From positions 109,031,366 through 109,095,365 of the forward strand of contig OZ021721.1 in NCBI GenBank assembly GCA_963978545.1: a stretch of DNA of 64,000 nucleotides, in the 5' to 3' direction. The notes beneath the pieces were generated by a model. The model was not told the DNA's origin. It was given only the letters and a program-made list of their open reading frames with translations, and searched no databases. The position numbers and the translations under genes are program-made. Positions 23,567-36,201 of the stretch are shown one piece after another (the first letter of the stretch is position 1; each line of letters starts with the position of its first letter). This DNA is from Linyphia triangularis. Lineage: Eukaryota > Arthropoda > Arachnida > Araneae > Linyphiidae.

Positions 23567-23720
23567 AACACCAAAATGTCATTCTTCAGAAAACGCGTTT
23601 AAAGTTTACTACACTAATGAACGTGATACAAAACAGGTTCACAAAACCCACTGTAATTTAAAAAGTAATTTGAGTCTTAGAAAGAAAATGGTATATTAAT
23701 GGTAATGAGTTCGGAAATAT
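23567..23720 (+). repeat. 154-bp near-identical direct repeat, copy 2
   Basis: See 22920-23073. It lies 430 bases beyond the end of the TTAA element, without that element's termini, so it is a segmental duplicate and not a second insertion. Confidence 0.9.
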
Positions 23721-25187
23721 AACTAGAGTTTAAAACTAATTAAACCATTTTCATTCAAAAAGGGTTATTTATAGGCAAATCTTTTCAAATCATTGAATCA
23801 TCTCAGTAGAATATTGTTTTAATTAATCTTACGCTTTCACATTAAAATTATTATTGAATGATAAAAAATATTAATTTAATTTTTTACAAAAATATCAATC
23901 AACTTAAAAATATGTTTAAAGTACTTCACAGCTTTTTAAAGATAATGAGCAGTTATATCATTGACCACTCAAGGAAATTATAAATAAATGCCGCAGCACT
24001 TACAAGCTTAATATGAGTACTAAATTAAAGTCAGCACTCATATTTACCAGGAATTTAAACCCAGTATTTTACTTGATAAATCGCATCTTTTACTCCAATA
24101 TAGGACATTTTGAGAAATAATTATAAATTTCAACACGTTAGCTTTTTCAGAACCTTACGTATTGCCAACAGGCATGTTAATTTATTGATGTTGCACAATT
24201 TTCTTATGAAATTAATAATTGTTCAGTTGCTTAGTTTTTTGGCGTTCCTCAGTAAACTAAAGTAAAACTTCATGCAGTAATCACATTACTTTATTTTGAA
24301 TCCGTAAAAACATTTCCTTACATTTTAAAATGCTGCATCGAAGTTTCATCGATTAAGGAAAATACTTTAAATTCAAAAGCTTTATAGAAATTAAATTTTT
24401 GTTTTAAATTTATCGTGCTCTTTTCCGCTTATTTTTTTTTATTTTCAAAATTTCTCGGAACAATCCTGGATGGCATCCAACTGATACAACTTTTTTTGCT
24501 GTTTATTGTTTTCAATGTGTATTTTTTTAGTGTATTTTTTTTCCTACTTACAAAAAAATATTTACTTCTTATGCACTAAAGTGGCATACTTAATAAATAA
24601 TTTCTTATAAAAACAATAAGTTATTATCAGAAAATCGTATTCTTTGAAAGCAAGGTAAATATACTGTGGAATATAATTATATTATTGTCCCCATAAAAAT
24701 ATATTTTTAAAATACTATCTATTGTTGATAAATATATTAAATACAATATACTATCGTTTAATTTCTATATAGGCACTTAACATGTAATATTTGATTAAAA
24801 AAAAAAAAAAACTTTACATATTGAAATACTTAATCATTAATATGGGCTTTATTAATTTTAAATTTATTGCAAATTTATTCTTCACACGATTTAAAAACGT
24901 CATATCAATCCTCCACGTTAAATATTAAAATTTATATTTTAGATGTTACAACTCTAAAAAAAATTTACATTTTTAAAACAGCATAAAATATTAATAATTC
25001 TGAATTCAGCAGAAAAAAGGTATAAAAAGCAAATCCCTTAATGTATTCAATATGTATAGAATTCGGTATTCCCCGCATGCACATAGAAATGTACATATTT
25101 TAAATTGACCTTTTCTTGTAGAACATAATCAATAACTTATCATAATATCACAAACATAAATACTGTTTTATCTGAACCCAAATGTTT
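23721..25187. other. no gene seen
   Basis: Very AT-rich, with many homopolymer runs. Nothing recognised. Confidence 0.5.
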
Positions 25188-25364
25188 GGTTGGTTGTTTT
25201 CAGATTATCTGGCGCCGTCAGCAACACGAGGGCTATAATGCGCCGAAACATTCGTCATTAGACAAGCCAACATACATTTACAAACACCCATGCCTAACAC
25301 GGGACTCGAACCCGCCACCTCGTGGTCTAGAAGCTAGCACGCTAACCACTATACCGTTTGGTTA
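25188..25364 (-). mobile_element. tRNA-derived SINE, family A, copy 4
   Basis: Complete body and tail with the head slightly shortened, ending CCGTTTGGT without the usual CGGC. No clear target duplication. First member of a six-SINE cluster spanning 2 kb. Confidence 0.9.
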
Positions 25365-25550
25365 TGAATAACATGATTTTATTTGACAATATATTCATCT
25401 GAAAACTTTCAAGAACACTTTCAAACAGATTCTCTTGAATTTTACTTAATAAGTGTTTTAGTGGTTCATACAGCTTGAAATTACGCAAAATAAATACCTA
25501 AAAATTTCAAAATTTAATATTTTTTGAACTAATTACCCAATATTGAGATG

Positions 25551-25725
25551 TTGGTTGTTTTCAGATTATCTGGCGCCGTCAGCAACACGAGGGCTATAAT
25601 GCGCCGAAACTTTCGTCATTAGACAAGCCAACATACATTTACAAACACCCATGCCAACACGGGATTCGAACCCGCAACCTCGCGGTCTAGAAGCTAGCAC
25701 GCTAACCACTATACCGTTTGGTCGG
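25551..25725 (-). mobile_element. tRNA-derived SINE, family A, copy 5
   Basis: Flanked by a perfect 14-bp duplication CCAATATTGAGATG (25537-25550 and 25726-25739). Diagnostic variants are GTTTTCAG near the tail, AAACTTTCG, ATGCCAACACGGGATTCG and GAAGCTAGC. Confidence 0.95.
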
Positions 25726-25924
25726 CCAATATTGAGATGTGTTTATGAAAAACGCAAAAAAAAAACATAATTGAATCTTCGACTTGCAACCTAAAACTAT
25801 TAACTTTGTTGCCAAATGCGCTATAACCGAATTCCATAAACAACTTTTAAGTGTGCCAACTAACTTTAAAATGCATATCTTGGATTCATTAACCATTATT
25901 AGGATAATAAAGCATTGCAACTAG
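25726..25924. repeat. tandem-duplicated spacer, copy 1
   Basis: A 199-bp spacer identical to 26108-26306, offset 382. The unit duplicated is one SINE plus this spacer. Identical 72-codon minus-strand frames in both copies are an effect of the duplication, not evidence of a gene. Confidence 0.95.
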
Positions 25925-26107
25925 TTGGTTGGTTGGTTGTATTCAGATTATCTGGCGCCGTCAGCAACACGAGGGCTATAATGCGCCGAAACTTTCGTCA
26001 TTAGACAAGCCAACATACATTTACAAACACCCATGCCAACACGGGATTCGAACCCGCAACCTCGCGGTCTAGAAGCTAGCACGCTAACCACTATACCGTT
26101 TGGTCGG
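25925..26107 (-). mobile_element. tRNA-derived SINE, family A, copy 6 (recombinant)
   Basis: Its left flank (GCATTGCAACTAG) and GTATTCAG variant match copy 7. Its AAACTTTCG, ATGCCAACACGGGATTCG and GAAGCTAGC variants and its right flank CCAATATTGAGATG match copy 5. It has no target duplication of its own. This is the junction expected from unequal recombination between copies 5 and 7. Confidence 0.93.
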
Positions 26108-26306
26108 CCAATATTGAGATGTGTTTATGAAAAACGCAAAAAAAAAACATAATTGAATCTTCGACTTGCAACCTAAAACTATTAACTTTGTTGCCAAATG
26201 CGCTATAACCGAATTCCATAAACAACTTTTAAGTGTGCCAACTAACTTTAAAATGCATATCTTGGATTCATTAACCATTATTAGGATAATAAAGCATTGC
26301 AACTAG
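26108..26306. repeat. tandem-duplicated spacer, copy 2
   Basis: Identical by eye to 25726-25924, so the duplication is recent. Confidence 0.95.
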
Positions 26307-26492
26307 TTGGTTGGTTGGTTGTATTCAGATTATCTGGCGCCGTCAGCAACACGAGGGCTATAATGCGCCGAAACATTCGTCATTAGACAAGCCAACATAC
26401 ATTTACAAACACCCATGCCTAACACGGGACTCGAACCCGCAACCTCGTGGTCTAGAAGCCAGCACGCTAACCACTATACCGTTTGGTCGGCC
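26307..26492 (-). mobile_element. tRNA-derived SINE, family A, copy 7
   Basis: Perfect 13-bp duplication GCATTGCAACTAG (26294-26306 and 26493-26505). Variants GTATTCAG, AAACATTCG, ATGCCTAACACGGGACTCG and GAAGCCAGC separate it from copy 5. Confidence 0.95.
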
Positions 26493-26533
26493 GCATTGCA
26501 ACTAGCAAATTTTACTTAGATAAGTAACGTTAG

Positions 26534-26710
26534 TTGGTTGTATTCAGATTATCTGGCGCCGTCAGCAACACGAGGGCTATAATGCGCCGAAACATTTCGT
26601 CATTTAACAAACCAACATACATTTACAAACACCCATGCCAACACGGGACTCGAACCCGCAACCTCGCGGTCTAGAAGCCAGCACGCTAACCACTATACCG
26701 TTTGGTCGGC
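26534..26710 (-). mobile_element. tRNA-derived SINE, family A, copy 8
   Basis: 12-bp duplication AAGTAACGTTAG / AAGTAACGGTAG (26522-26533 and 26711-26722) with one mismatch. The body has small changes (CATTTAACAAACC). Confidence 0.93.
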
Positions 26711-27007
26711 AAGTAACGGTAGTAAAAACCCGTTAAAATACATTGTCAACGCAGATTATATTCAATATTTATATTTATAATCGTTACAATAGTTTTTCCG
26801 TTGTACTCTTAGCTAGACTTACAAAACCTTTAACATAAAATTAAAATATTTTTTCTGCAGTAATTATATTTGATTGGTTAGATTTTTGGTTTACCATGTT
26901 TAACACTATGTTATCTGTATATAACTCAATTGTTATTATTTAAGACTTGTGAAGGTAAACTACAATTCAAACTAATAAATCCATTGGTTTCATATTAAAC
27001 ACTATTG

Positions 27008-27184
27008 TTGGTTGTTTTCAGATTATCTGGCTCCGTCAGCAACACTAGGGCTATAATGCGCCGAAACATTCGTCATTAGACAAGCCAACATACATTTACA
27101 AACACCTATGCCTAACACGGGACTCGAACCCACAACCTCACGGTCTAGAAGCTAGCATGCTAACCACTATACTGTTTTGTCGGC
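27008..27184 (-). mobile_element. tRNA-derived SINE, family A, copy 9
   Basis: Perfect 13-bp duplication TTAAACACTATTG (26995-27007 and 27185-27197). The GGCGCC core is changed to GGCTCC. Confidence 0.93.
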
Positions 27185-27197
27185 TTAAACACTATTG

Positions 27198-28685
27198 TAA
27201 ATGCTCTCTGAGTGAGAAATTTTGCGATGAGGGTATATTTTGCTTTAAACTTCTTAATGTAAGCAAAAATTTACATTTTTTGAAGATATGTTTAAAACCA
27301 CATGCATTTGTTTTAAAATGGAATAAAAATAGAGAACTCCAAGATCAGACTTAAATTTATTGATCGGTCAATTTTAATTAAACATTTGATTTATGAGAAA
27401 CATTTCTACTCTGTGGATAATTTGAATTTTAAGAAAAATATCACGCAAAGAAAAAAATCTTATTTCTTATAACAAAACTACATGTTTATCAATGTCACAT
27501 TTACAATTACCTCCCCAAGATCAGGTTGTATTGATGTTATAAACAGTTACCTTTGTAATAAGATTTACAGATTAGTAAATAATTATACAATTAGTGAAAG
27601 CGGATGTCATATAACACGGATTATATTCTAAGTATCGATAGATGAATGGATAGAACAAAATACATATTAATAACTTAAACCTAACTTGATAATCATTGCA
27701 AATGCATCGCAATAATAACCATAAAAAATAAATCATTTAACTTATGTATTGTTTAGAATTTATTATCTATCAACTATTTTTAAAAATTACATTTGCCATG
27801 CGTGGTTTGGTTGTAAATTTGAATGCATATTCTAAATTTACAAACAATTTCAACAAAATCTGAATATGCCACCTGTATTTCGTACATTTTTTTTTTAAAT
27901 AGCACTGGTAATATCTCACTCATTCATTTTTAGTGCAAATGAAATCATTAAAATTTAATTTTACATAATTTTATATTGAACTAACTTTCACAGAGGTGTA
28001 ATAACAAAAGTATTTAAAATTAAATTCATTCAAAATAAATTGCCAAAAATACGTTGACAGAACAATTCTGTATTTTACGCAATACGAAGATTTTTCAATC
28101 GCATACAGATGCATCGTACTTTATATGAATGTATCTAAAGTTTCAGTTCTCAGCAAGTTTTACGAAATTTATCTCCCCACATACAACGATAAAAAAGAAA
28201 CTTTTATAATCTGCTTAAAGTAATAACTGCATATTAAACAAGCTACTACAGAAATTACTTTACAGCGCCATCATAATTCAATTATAGAAGCAAAAGTTAC
28301 GATGCATAAACAAATTTAGGCAAAATACTATATTAACTGCCGTTTACATTTATTCCCGAAGAATGCACAGTTAAAATAAATGCACATGAAAGCCTTCAAA
28401 CCTAAACAAACCAAATCATAAATCGCAGCTCATTCCGTACTTCAAATACCAAACTTATACATTTACTATACGTTACACAGTAACACAGGTCCAAACCGAT
28501 ACATTTTCTACACGTTACAAACAACTCAATAACACAGGTACACTTTGATTCTTCCTCGAAGCAACATTCCGATACATTTACCTCAAAGCAATCGATACTC
28601 AACTCACGCATGATATTTTAATATTTACTCATTGTGGTTATTTACAAATACTCTTCAACTTTAACATACAAAAATAATTAAATTG
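27198..28685. other. probable first-intron DNA; nothing else seen
   Basis: AT-rich, immediately downstream in the minus-strand sense of the 28692-28840 splice donor. No exon with acceptor and donor was recognised. Confidence 0.5.
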
Positions 28686-28691
28686 ACTTAC

Positions 28692-28840
28692 TCTTGGGCA
28701 GCAATTTCTTGTTCATCAACGCTGACCGTTGGTTTGCTGGGCAGAATCAAAGTCAATAAAGTCAACAATATTAGCAGACGTTCCGGCGAGGATGGACCGC
28801 ATCGCATTGGCCCGCGACCCCTACCTAAATCTCCAGCCAT
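28692..28840 (-). CDS. first coding exon of a secreted or membrane protein gene
   Basis: The minus-strand ATG at 28840 sits in a textbook Kozak context (GGCACCATGG). The 149-nt frame ends at a consensus donor, CAAGA|GTAAGT, with GTAAGT at 28691-28686, leaving two bases of a split codon. The 49 complete codons encode a basic N-terminal region (MAGDLGRGRG...SSPER), a hydrophobic core at about residues 21-33 (LLILLTLLTLIL) and then PSKPTVSVDEQEIAAQ. This fits a signal peptide or signal anchor feeding the secretory pathway. The local GC content, CpG content and upstream promoter motifs contrast strongly with the AT-rich surroundings, as expected for a live host gene. I do not recognise the protein from this leader, and the rest of the gene is to the left or outside the window. 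Confidence 0.72.
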
Positions 28841-29110
28841 GGTGCCTTTTTCAGTCACATGGAGTTGACTCGATTTGTAGTAACAAAGTCGCAGAATCGG
28901 CTGTGTGAAGCTGCTCTGTCAAAAACTACTCTAAGGGTTAGTCGGTTTCCAGGATACGCAGAGAATCGCTTGAAACTCTTTCATTGGACAGTGAGAGTCA
29001 CGTGCTCAAAGTATTGATTCAGGGAGGCAGCGTGGCTGTTCCCATTGGACCGCCGCTTTTCGTATCGGCCACGACAGACAAGGTGACGTCAATATTGTGA
29101 CGTCACTTAC
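28841..29110 (-). promoter_or_regulatory. promoter and 5' UTR of the 28.7-kb gene
   Basis: A GC-richer, CpG-containing block directly upstream of the ATG. On the minus strand it holds two CCAAT boxes (28983-28987 and 29044-29048) and two perfect TGACGTCA sites, the CREB/ATF consensus (29084-29091 and 29098-29105, 14 bp apart). No TATA box is obvious. The transcription start is not resolved. Confidence 0.65.
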
Positions 29111-29185
29111 GGATCAACATCTGTCCGTAAAGAGGGTTTAGAGGCGCAGGTAGAAAAATGCAGAATTACGTAATCACTTTACCTG

Positions 29186-29199
29186 CCCCCCCCCCCCCC
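29186..29199. repeat. poly-C run (14)
   Basis: Uninterrupted C tract just beyond the promoter block, G-rich on the gene's strand. Confidence 0.9.
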
Positions 29200-30469
29200 T
29201 TTCCCGCAAATAAATAAATTAGATTAAAGTAGGACTGTGTGGCGTTGAAATTTGGATATACTAGGACATGTTTTGGATAAATTGGATTTTTTCTTTTTGG
29301 AGAATTAAGTTAGAAGCATTGGGTTTTGATGCATTAAGTAATCGTTTTATGTCTCTAAACAAATTAATTGTATTAAAATAATCCAATTACCGAATATATA
29401 TTTCTTGTCCTTTCTAAAAAATAAACCGAGCTGCCTGCAGTTCCAAGTATCTGAAATTAAAGAAATGCGCTTGGAAAAGAACTTTTATTAAATTTGAAAT
29501 ATTTATGTTATATAAGCTAGCCAAATGGAATAATAAAATGCAAACTAAATCGTGTTTATCCACGTAACAAATAAATATTGGATTAAATTGATACCCTGGC
29601 ACCAGAAATTGAAATAGTTCAGATTTATAGAGTGTTGAAATAATCCTTTTAAGTTTACGTAATAACATGAAAAACAAATTTTCAAAATCAAGGTATAGCT
29701 TCTCTCCAATATATTTTAACAACTCTCTCCTTTGAAAAAAAAATTTAAATCAAAAGAACTACTCATTTGTTTAAATTGGACAAAATATTTATATGTTGAT
29801 GTGGGCGTAATTTTTATTTGTGAAAAAAATATCATAGTCTTGTACTGTGATAGCAAAATACATTGTAAATTTTAAAACTGAAATTTGTCAAATATTTTAT
29901 ATGTATGAAAAATAATTTAGTAGTAAAAGTAGTTATGAATCAGCTATCTACAGGTTTCTGTGTTATTATTTTTTGTAGTATTAAAAAAGGAATGGAATAA
30001 AATACATCCATACTGAATGCCATTCGCCAACTTTTAAACCAATACACTTTAAAATTATCATACCAGATGCATGAGCAAATTTTCAAATTAATCAATTTGT
30101 GAAAGCATCAAAATTTAACATTTTTATTAACACATAAATTTATATTAAAATTGCACTCACCATCCCATTGCTAAATGAGTTTGAAAATGTATGAAATGAA
30201 AACGTTTTATGAGAAGAATCCGAAATTATAGTGCTTTGAAATTTCAATGACATTTCTTTATCCTAAACTTCAAGTAAACTTATTTAAAATATCCATTCCA
30301 CGCTTTTATCTGTATCTGAATTGAAACAAGAGAAAATAGTCATGAATTATTTTATTTGAATGGAACTATCATTTATTCATATAAATTTATGTTCACAAAT
30401 TAAAGATTATGCCAATCATTCAATAAGAAGTGCTAATATCAATATATAAATATCTATACTAAAATAATA
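29200..30469. other. no gene seen
   Basis: AT-rich upstream flank of the promoter. The longest frame (102 codons, 29414-29722 minus) has low-complexity composition and no domain. Confidence 0.45.
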
Positions 30470-31320
30470 TAAAAAATAATAATAAATAAAAATGTACATT
30501 TCAAAAATTAATAATAAATAATAATTAAAAAATAATTAATAATAATTAATAATAATTAATAATAATTAATAATAATTCATAATAATTATAATTAATAATG
30601 ATTCATAGTAATTAATGATTAATAGTAATTAATGATTAATAATAATTAATAACTCATTTAATGATAATTTAAAATTAATATGATAAAATCTATAATTAAT
30701 AACTCATTTAATAATAATTTAAAATTAATAATTAGTTTAATAATATTCGATAATTACTAATTAATTTAATAATAATTTAAATAATTAATAACGTTTCGTA
30801 ATAATATTTGATAATTATTACTAATAATATTTAATAATACCAATAATAATTCATAATTATTACTAAAAATGATAAATAATAATTGTATCTAATAATATTT
30901 AACAATAAATATTAAAACTTAGTAATGATTATTAATATTGATTAATTACTATTAATATTGATTAGTTATTATAAATATTGATTAATTATAAATAATAATT
31001 ATTTAATAATAATTTAAATAATTAATAACGTTTCGTAATAATATTTGATAATTATTACTAATAATATTTAATAATATCAATAATAATTCATAATTATTAC
31101 TAAAAATGATAAATAATAATTGTATCTAATAATATTTAGCAATAAATATTAAAACTTAGTAATGATTATTAATATTGATTAATTATTATATTGATTAATT
31201 ATTATATTGATTAATTATTATTAATATTGATTAATTATTATTATTGATTAATTATTATTAATATTGATTAATTATTATTTATATTTAATAATAATCAATC
31301 AAAGTATGATGTTAATAACT
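30470..31320. repeat. AT-only satellite-like tract with 237-bp duplication
   Basis: Almost pure A/T made of AATAATT, TTAATATTGATTAATTA and similar units. A block around the marker ACGTTTCG (30791) is repeated at 31028, giving a tandem duplication with period 237. Confidence 0.85.
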
Positions 31321-32810
31321 AATAATAATTATTGCTAATAATACATTTAAAAAATGAAGAAGGGAAAAAATATTACTTTTGATGTAAATATGGCAGTAGT
31401 AGCCTGAAAACGTCTTGGAGTATTTCGAATTCAATCCAAATTAAATAACTCTTGCTAAGTTTCTGCCACAACAGGAATTGAACTTCATTGAATGCATTAC
31501 GCAATACTACTATAAAAAAATCGATGCAAGGTATCAAAGTGGATAAAATTGCCCCTTGTAGGTCATTATAGCCACTATAAAAGTTGCATATTGCAAGAGC
31601 ATCGAACATGACAGAATGCATACATCTACCGCCCAATGAGTTGAAACTTTTTATCGCATAAAGTGGAAGATTGTCTTATATAGATACTTTTCGCGTAAGG
31701 TTATTACTTATTTTTCTCTTTTCGCAACTAATAATAAAGTGAATAGATACAAGATGATAATATTTCTTGGCTTACGATCGAAAAGTGGAGAGCTTGGAAA
31801 TCAAACCGGATAAATTTCCCCTGTACATCGGTTCCGCCTTGTTAGGAGTACTCTGGCAGGGAAAGTAAGTATTAGTGACTTGTTGGGATAAAATTACCCT
31901 GTACTTAGAATATGCGTTGGTAGAAGTAGTGTAAAGGGGAAAATACTTTACAGCACGGTAGTGGATACTTGTAATTCGATTCCTTAAAAGTATTTACTTG
32001 TTGTATTTTAAGTTGAAAAATATAATAAATATATTTTTAAAGAATATTTAAAAATAAGCAATTCTCTGAAAACTGAAACCACCACATCTAAAAAAATCTC
32101 GAAGAAACGTAAAAGTAATGAATTACTACTAGAGTTAAATGTCCTAAGTAACATAAAAATAAAGTAGAATTTTTAATGAAAAAAATGTGTGGCACAATTT
32201 AATTTAACTTTCACTCATTTACTTGGCTCTAAGTTATGTAAAACACAGTATAATACATAGGTGTTTTTTAAAGGAACAAATTCACGAAAAACAATAAAAA
32301 TTGTATTTAAGGTAGTCATTTTAATTAGTAGAAATACAAAAAGCTCAATACAATTACATTCTAGGTAGAAAAAGTTTTGAAACTAAGCTTGAAGTTCAGT
32401 CCTTATTCATGCCTCGTGCGTCTGTGTTAAAAATACATTTTTTTTTTTTTTTTCATAAAAATATATTATTAATTTCAATTTTTAGAAAACATCATTTTTT
32501 ATTTTAAAATTCAATCAAGAAATGCTGCGCAACTTCTTAAAACAATATACAAATAATTTAAATTCGTATTTTAGAAAACACATCTATCCAGAGCATAGGT
32601 AACTTAACAACTGCGTCAAAGCAAGATTTTTAAGTGCACAATTAATTGGATTACAAATATTGTAAAATTCGATATTTACGTCAATTATTATAAAATTCTC
32701 TATTGACGTTGAAAACCTTTACAATGCGAAATACCCTCAAGATTCTTTTTCGCCTGGTTAATTTTATTTTTTTTAATAATGTCTTTTGTGAAAAAGGAAG
32801 GTTTATCTTC
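31321..32810. other. no gene seen
   Basis: AT-rich with a few mixed-composition patches (31380-31640 and 31780-31960). No frame or element end can be supported. Confidence 0.4.
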
Positions 32811-32815
32811 TTTAA

Positions 32816-35542
32816 AGGGCTCTGTCAACTTTGATTGCTTAAAAAAAACGCTATTTTTATTAATTTTTTTAAGAATACTATTATGCTTATTGATATAAAA
32901 CTTGTTATGCTTAACAAAAACTTTCGTAAATTACTAAAAAAAAATTATTGATTTTAACCAGTTTTTTAGTGTGAAAATGCCAGGCAAACAGGAGTCCTAA
33001 AAAAGTAGGTAGGTGTGCGCTGTTGAAAAAATCTATACAACGCACACTGGGGTATTTGCATCGAAAAGTTGGCCAAAATTATTTTCACACTAAAATTGAG
33101 TCGAAATGCGATAATACTTTAATTTATTGAATAAAATAGAGAATTTTCATCTTTAGATGAAAAAAAAATTATTTTATTAAAAATATACGGTTCTTTTTAT
33201 TACATTAATATAATTATAATCGGAAAATATTAATGGGTAATTTTATGCTAAACCATTCTCTACTTGACCTATTATTCATTTATGATTTATCGTTATATAT
33301 GTTCCATGTTAAAAAAAAAAGCATCATTGCATTTTGGAAATGTGCATTGAATTCATTATTAATCCCATAATTATTTGATATTTTAATGCTGATATTTGAG
33401 TAGTTCTATAACTACTAGATAATATTTCTAAATTTATCTTCAATAAATGAATCAAATTGACATTATATCCCATGGTTCAGCAGCCAGACCATATCGTAGG
33501 AAAACCTTCTTCTTATATTGCATTCATTACTGTTTCCAAATTTGGATTTTGGTACTTCAATAGTGAAACCAAGCTTGCTTCTGAACTCTTCTTGGATTTC
33601 AGTTTTTTATTCTTAACTCTATTTTTATCTTCTAGTGTTCGAAGTTGCTACTTGTAACAGGCCAGTTAGCACGTTAAATAGGGTATGCTATCAAACAAAC
33701 GAATACGCGCTTACAAAGTAGATAATCTGAATTGAATGGCCTTTTCATCAATCTAATGTGTTTTTGTTAAATTGTTTAAGTTTTTGGATGTTGCACACTT
33801 TATGGTTGGTTTTGTGTTAGTAACAACATGGAACCAACTATAGTAAAATATAATGTTTGTTTAACTTCTACACCTTCATCATCTTTTGTGTTTTTGAGTG
33901 AACTTTCTGATTTTTGTTTGGATGTAATCTACCTCACGTTTTGTTATATTTATTATACCCTTCGTGAATTTTAATCTGATTGTTCGACAATACCAAGGCA
34001 ATGAGTTGTGGGGTTTTTACAAGTGACTTTTTTCTCAGTTGTACTCAAAGAAATGGTAAAGGCACCAGAGAACTTTGAAAAATATTGACGTCTGACTCTT
34101 TAGAATTTTGAACTGCTTGTTTGTATTTCGTTTATTGGGATCTGTCACAACTAAATTTCGTTATTAATTCAAATGACTTTCTCTTATTAAAACTAATTGC
34201 TTCTATAACTTTCCGCAAATAATTAAATATAAGTGTATTCGTGCTCTCTAACTGATCCTGCATATTTATTCAGCCAAAGAATCTGCAACATTGTTCTCAG
34301 ATGAGAAGGGTAAAAATATATTTTTTACCAATACTTTTTTTTTCTTACTTATCTTTTTAAAAATTCATACTCTTTATAAGTGAATTTACTTTAAATGTAC
34401 TCTTCGATTCACATTATAATCTTAATTTCATTACTATCTTAACTTTGCTTACACGCTTTTCAGTGGTAAACCAAAAAACTATCTAAAATATTCATTATAT
34501 TTAAACTTTTTCTTCAAATTAGTTATTTTATGATTATACATGGTGTTATTCAAACACCATACGTAATTTTCATTCTAAATTATCATAAATAAGGATAAAT
34601 AGAAAACAAAAGGGAAGTTTCTGCAAGTACGTCAAAATGATGTCATCTACGTCAACACTTTTAATATCTGCATCCGCAAAAATCCGCAAACTGTTTTTAA
34701 GGTGTATAAGGAACAAGAATATGTGGTCTTTAAAATGGTATAAAAACCACTAATCAATAAGACTCAATCGAGTAACAAAAACACTCGTGAAAATAAAATA
34801 TTTTTAAAAAAATTAACTGAGTTTTGTGACCGAACAAAATTTAATTTGCTCATTAAATTTAGATAAATTTAAATTTTAAGTGGTAAAATCTTTAAATATA
34901 GACTTTAAGAAGACACATATATCGTGTTGAAACTAAAATTGAAACAAAAAATTTAAAATTTTGCTTGTTAAAATATTGTGCTTGCATTGGTAATAGAAAA
35001 GAGAAATGCACACTTTGTGCAAACGTTAACTTTTGATTAATCTCTATGACATTTGGGATCTCAGATTAAAAAAATTGATACGGGGTAAGGTTCTGCGCTT
35101 AATAAAGTATATATGGTTAAAAATTCAAGTGTCTAGGTGGAATTTTGAAATTCCTCTTTTGGCCAGCTTTTAGAGGAAAATACCCCAGTGTGCCTCTGCT
35201 CATCTGAAACCAAAAAATTGAATGGTTTTAGGTTTAGTGTGACAGTGGCTATATCCTGTACTTCTAATATTAATTTATATACAAAATAACAAAATGGCGG
35301 ACAAAAAAAAAGTGTGGGTTTTTTGCATATTTTTTCCAAAAAAACCATCCTGTTTACTTGGCATTTTCACACTAAAAAAGTGGTTAAAATCAATATTTTT
35401 TTTATATATATATATATTTATAAATAATTTACGAATGTTTTTGTTAAGCCTAACAAGTTTTATATCAATAAACATAACAGTATTCTTTAAAAAAATTTAA
35501 TAAAAATAGCGTTTTTTCATTCATCCAAAGTAGACAGAGCCC
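32816..35542. mobile_element. 2.7-kb TTAA element with long inverted ends
   Basis: The outer ends GGGCTCTGTC...GACAGAGCCC are flanked by TTAA (32812-32815 and 35543-35546). Homology between the inverted arms continues for well over 150 bp: AACGCTATTTTTATTAA, TTGATATAAAACTTGTTA, CTTAACAAAAAC and TTTTAGTGTGAAAATGCCA occur in both. It then continues as conserved blocks including CACACTGGGGTATTT. Both arms can encode MP(G/S)KQ and HTGVF(A/S)SKSWPK, suggesting former coding sequence. The middle has no recognisable transposase. TTAA and size suggest piggyBac or Kolobok; the family is unproven. Confidence 0.75.
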
Positions 35543-35546
35543 TTAA

Positions 35547-36201
35547 CTGGCAATTTCCAAGTCTTCTTTTCTGTTTATACCAGCAAAGATATTTCAAAAT
35601 CTTCCACCAATCAAGAACCTATTAAAAGAAGATACTATTTGTTTCCAGTTTGAACAATTCATAAAGTTTGAGATGTTGCATAATTTCAGTTGTTGCTAGG
35701 GCCTTTTGTAGGAAGATTTTTTTTTATGGATAGGCTTTTATTAGATGTTTCTCCCTTATGCAACTAATTATATCTGCCTCTTGCATGTCATTGCATCAAC
35801 TATCGGAATATCATTAGGAAAAGAATTCATAATTTTATATAGTGTTGATATGAAACTCGAAACTGCATTTTTCTTCTTTAGTGTCGTAACAAATCAAATA
35901 AGTTTAGCTCTCGATACGAAATAATATAGCAAATGTAAGCAAAAAGACAATTTTTCTTCCCTATACGCCACTTTGATCCTTAATATTCGCATTTATAACT
36001 CATCCCTAAGTATATTTGCAAAATTCCTACAGATGGGTTTGTTTTTCCATATAAATTTAATTTCTTTTTTTTAATAAATCTTTCCTCCATTTTTGAAATG
36101 AAAACATCTTTCTTCAAAACATACTTGATATTACTACTGCATAACATTTCATTCTAAAAAGATTTTGAATTGTAATGAATTTGCAAACTGCTTAGTATAA
36201 C
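35547..36201. other. no gene seen
   Basis: AT-rich DNA with nothing recognised. Confidence 0.45.

Noticed and set aside
25702..26302. Two identical 72-codon minus-strand frames
   Set aside because: They arise from the 382-bp tandem duplication and run into SINE sequence; no domain or splice context.
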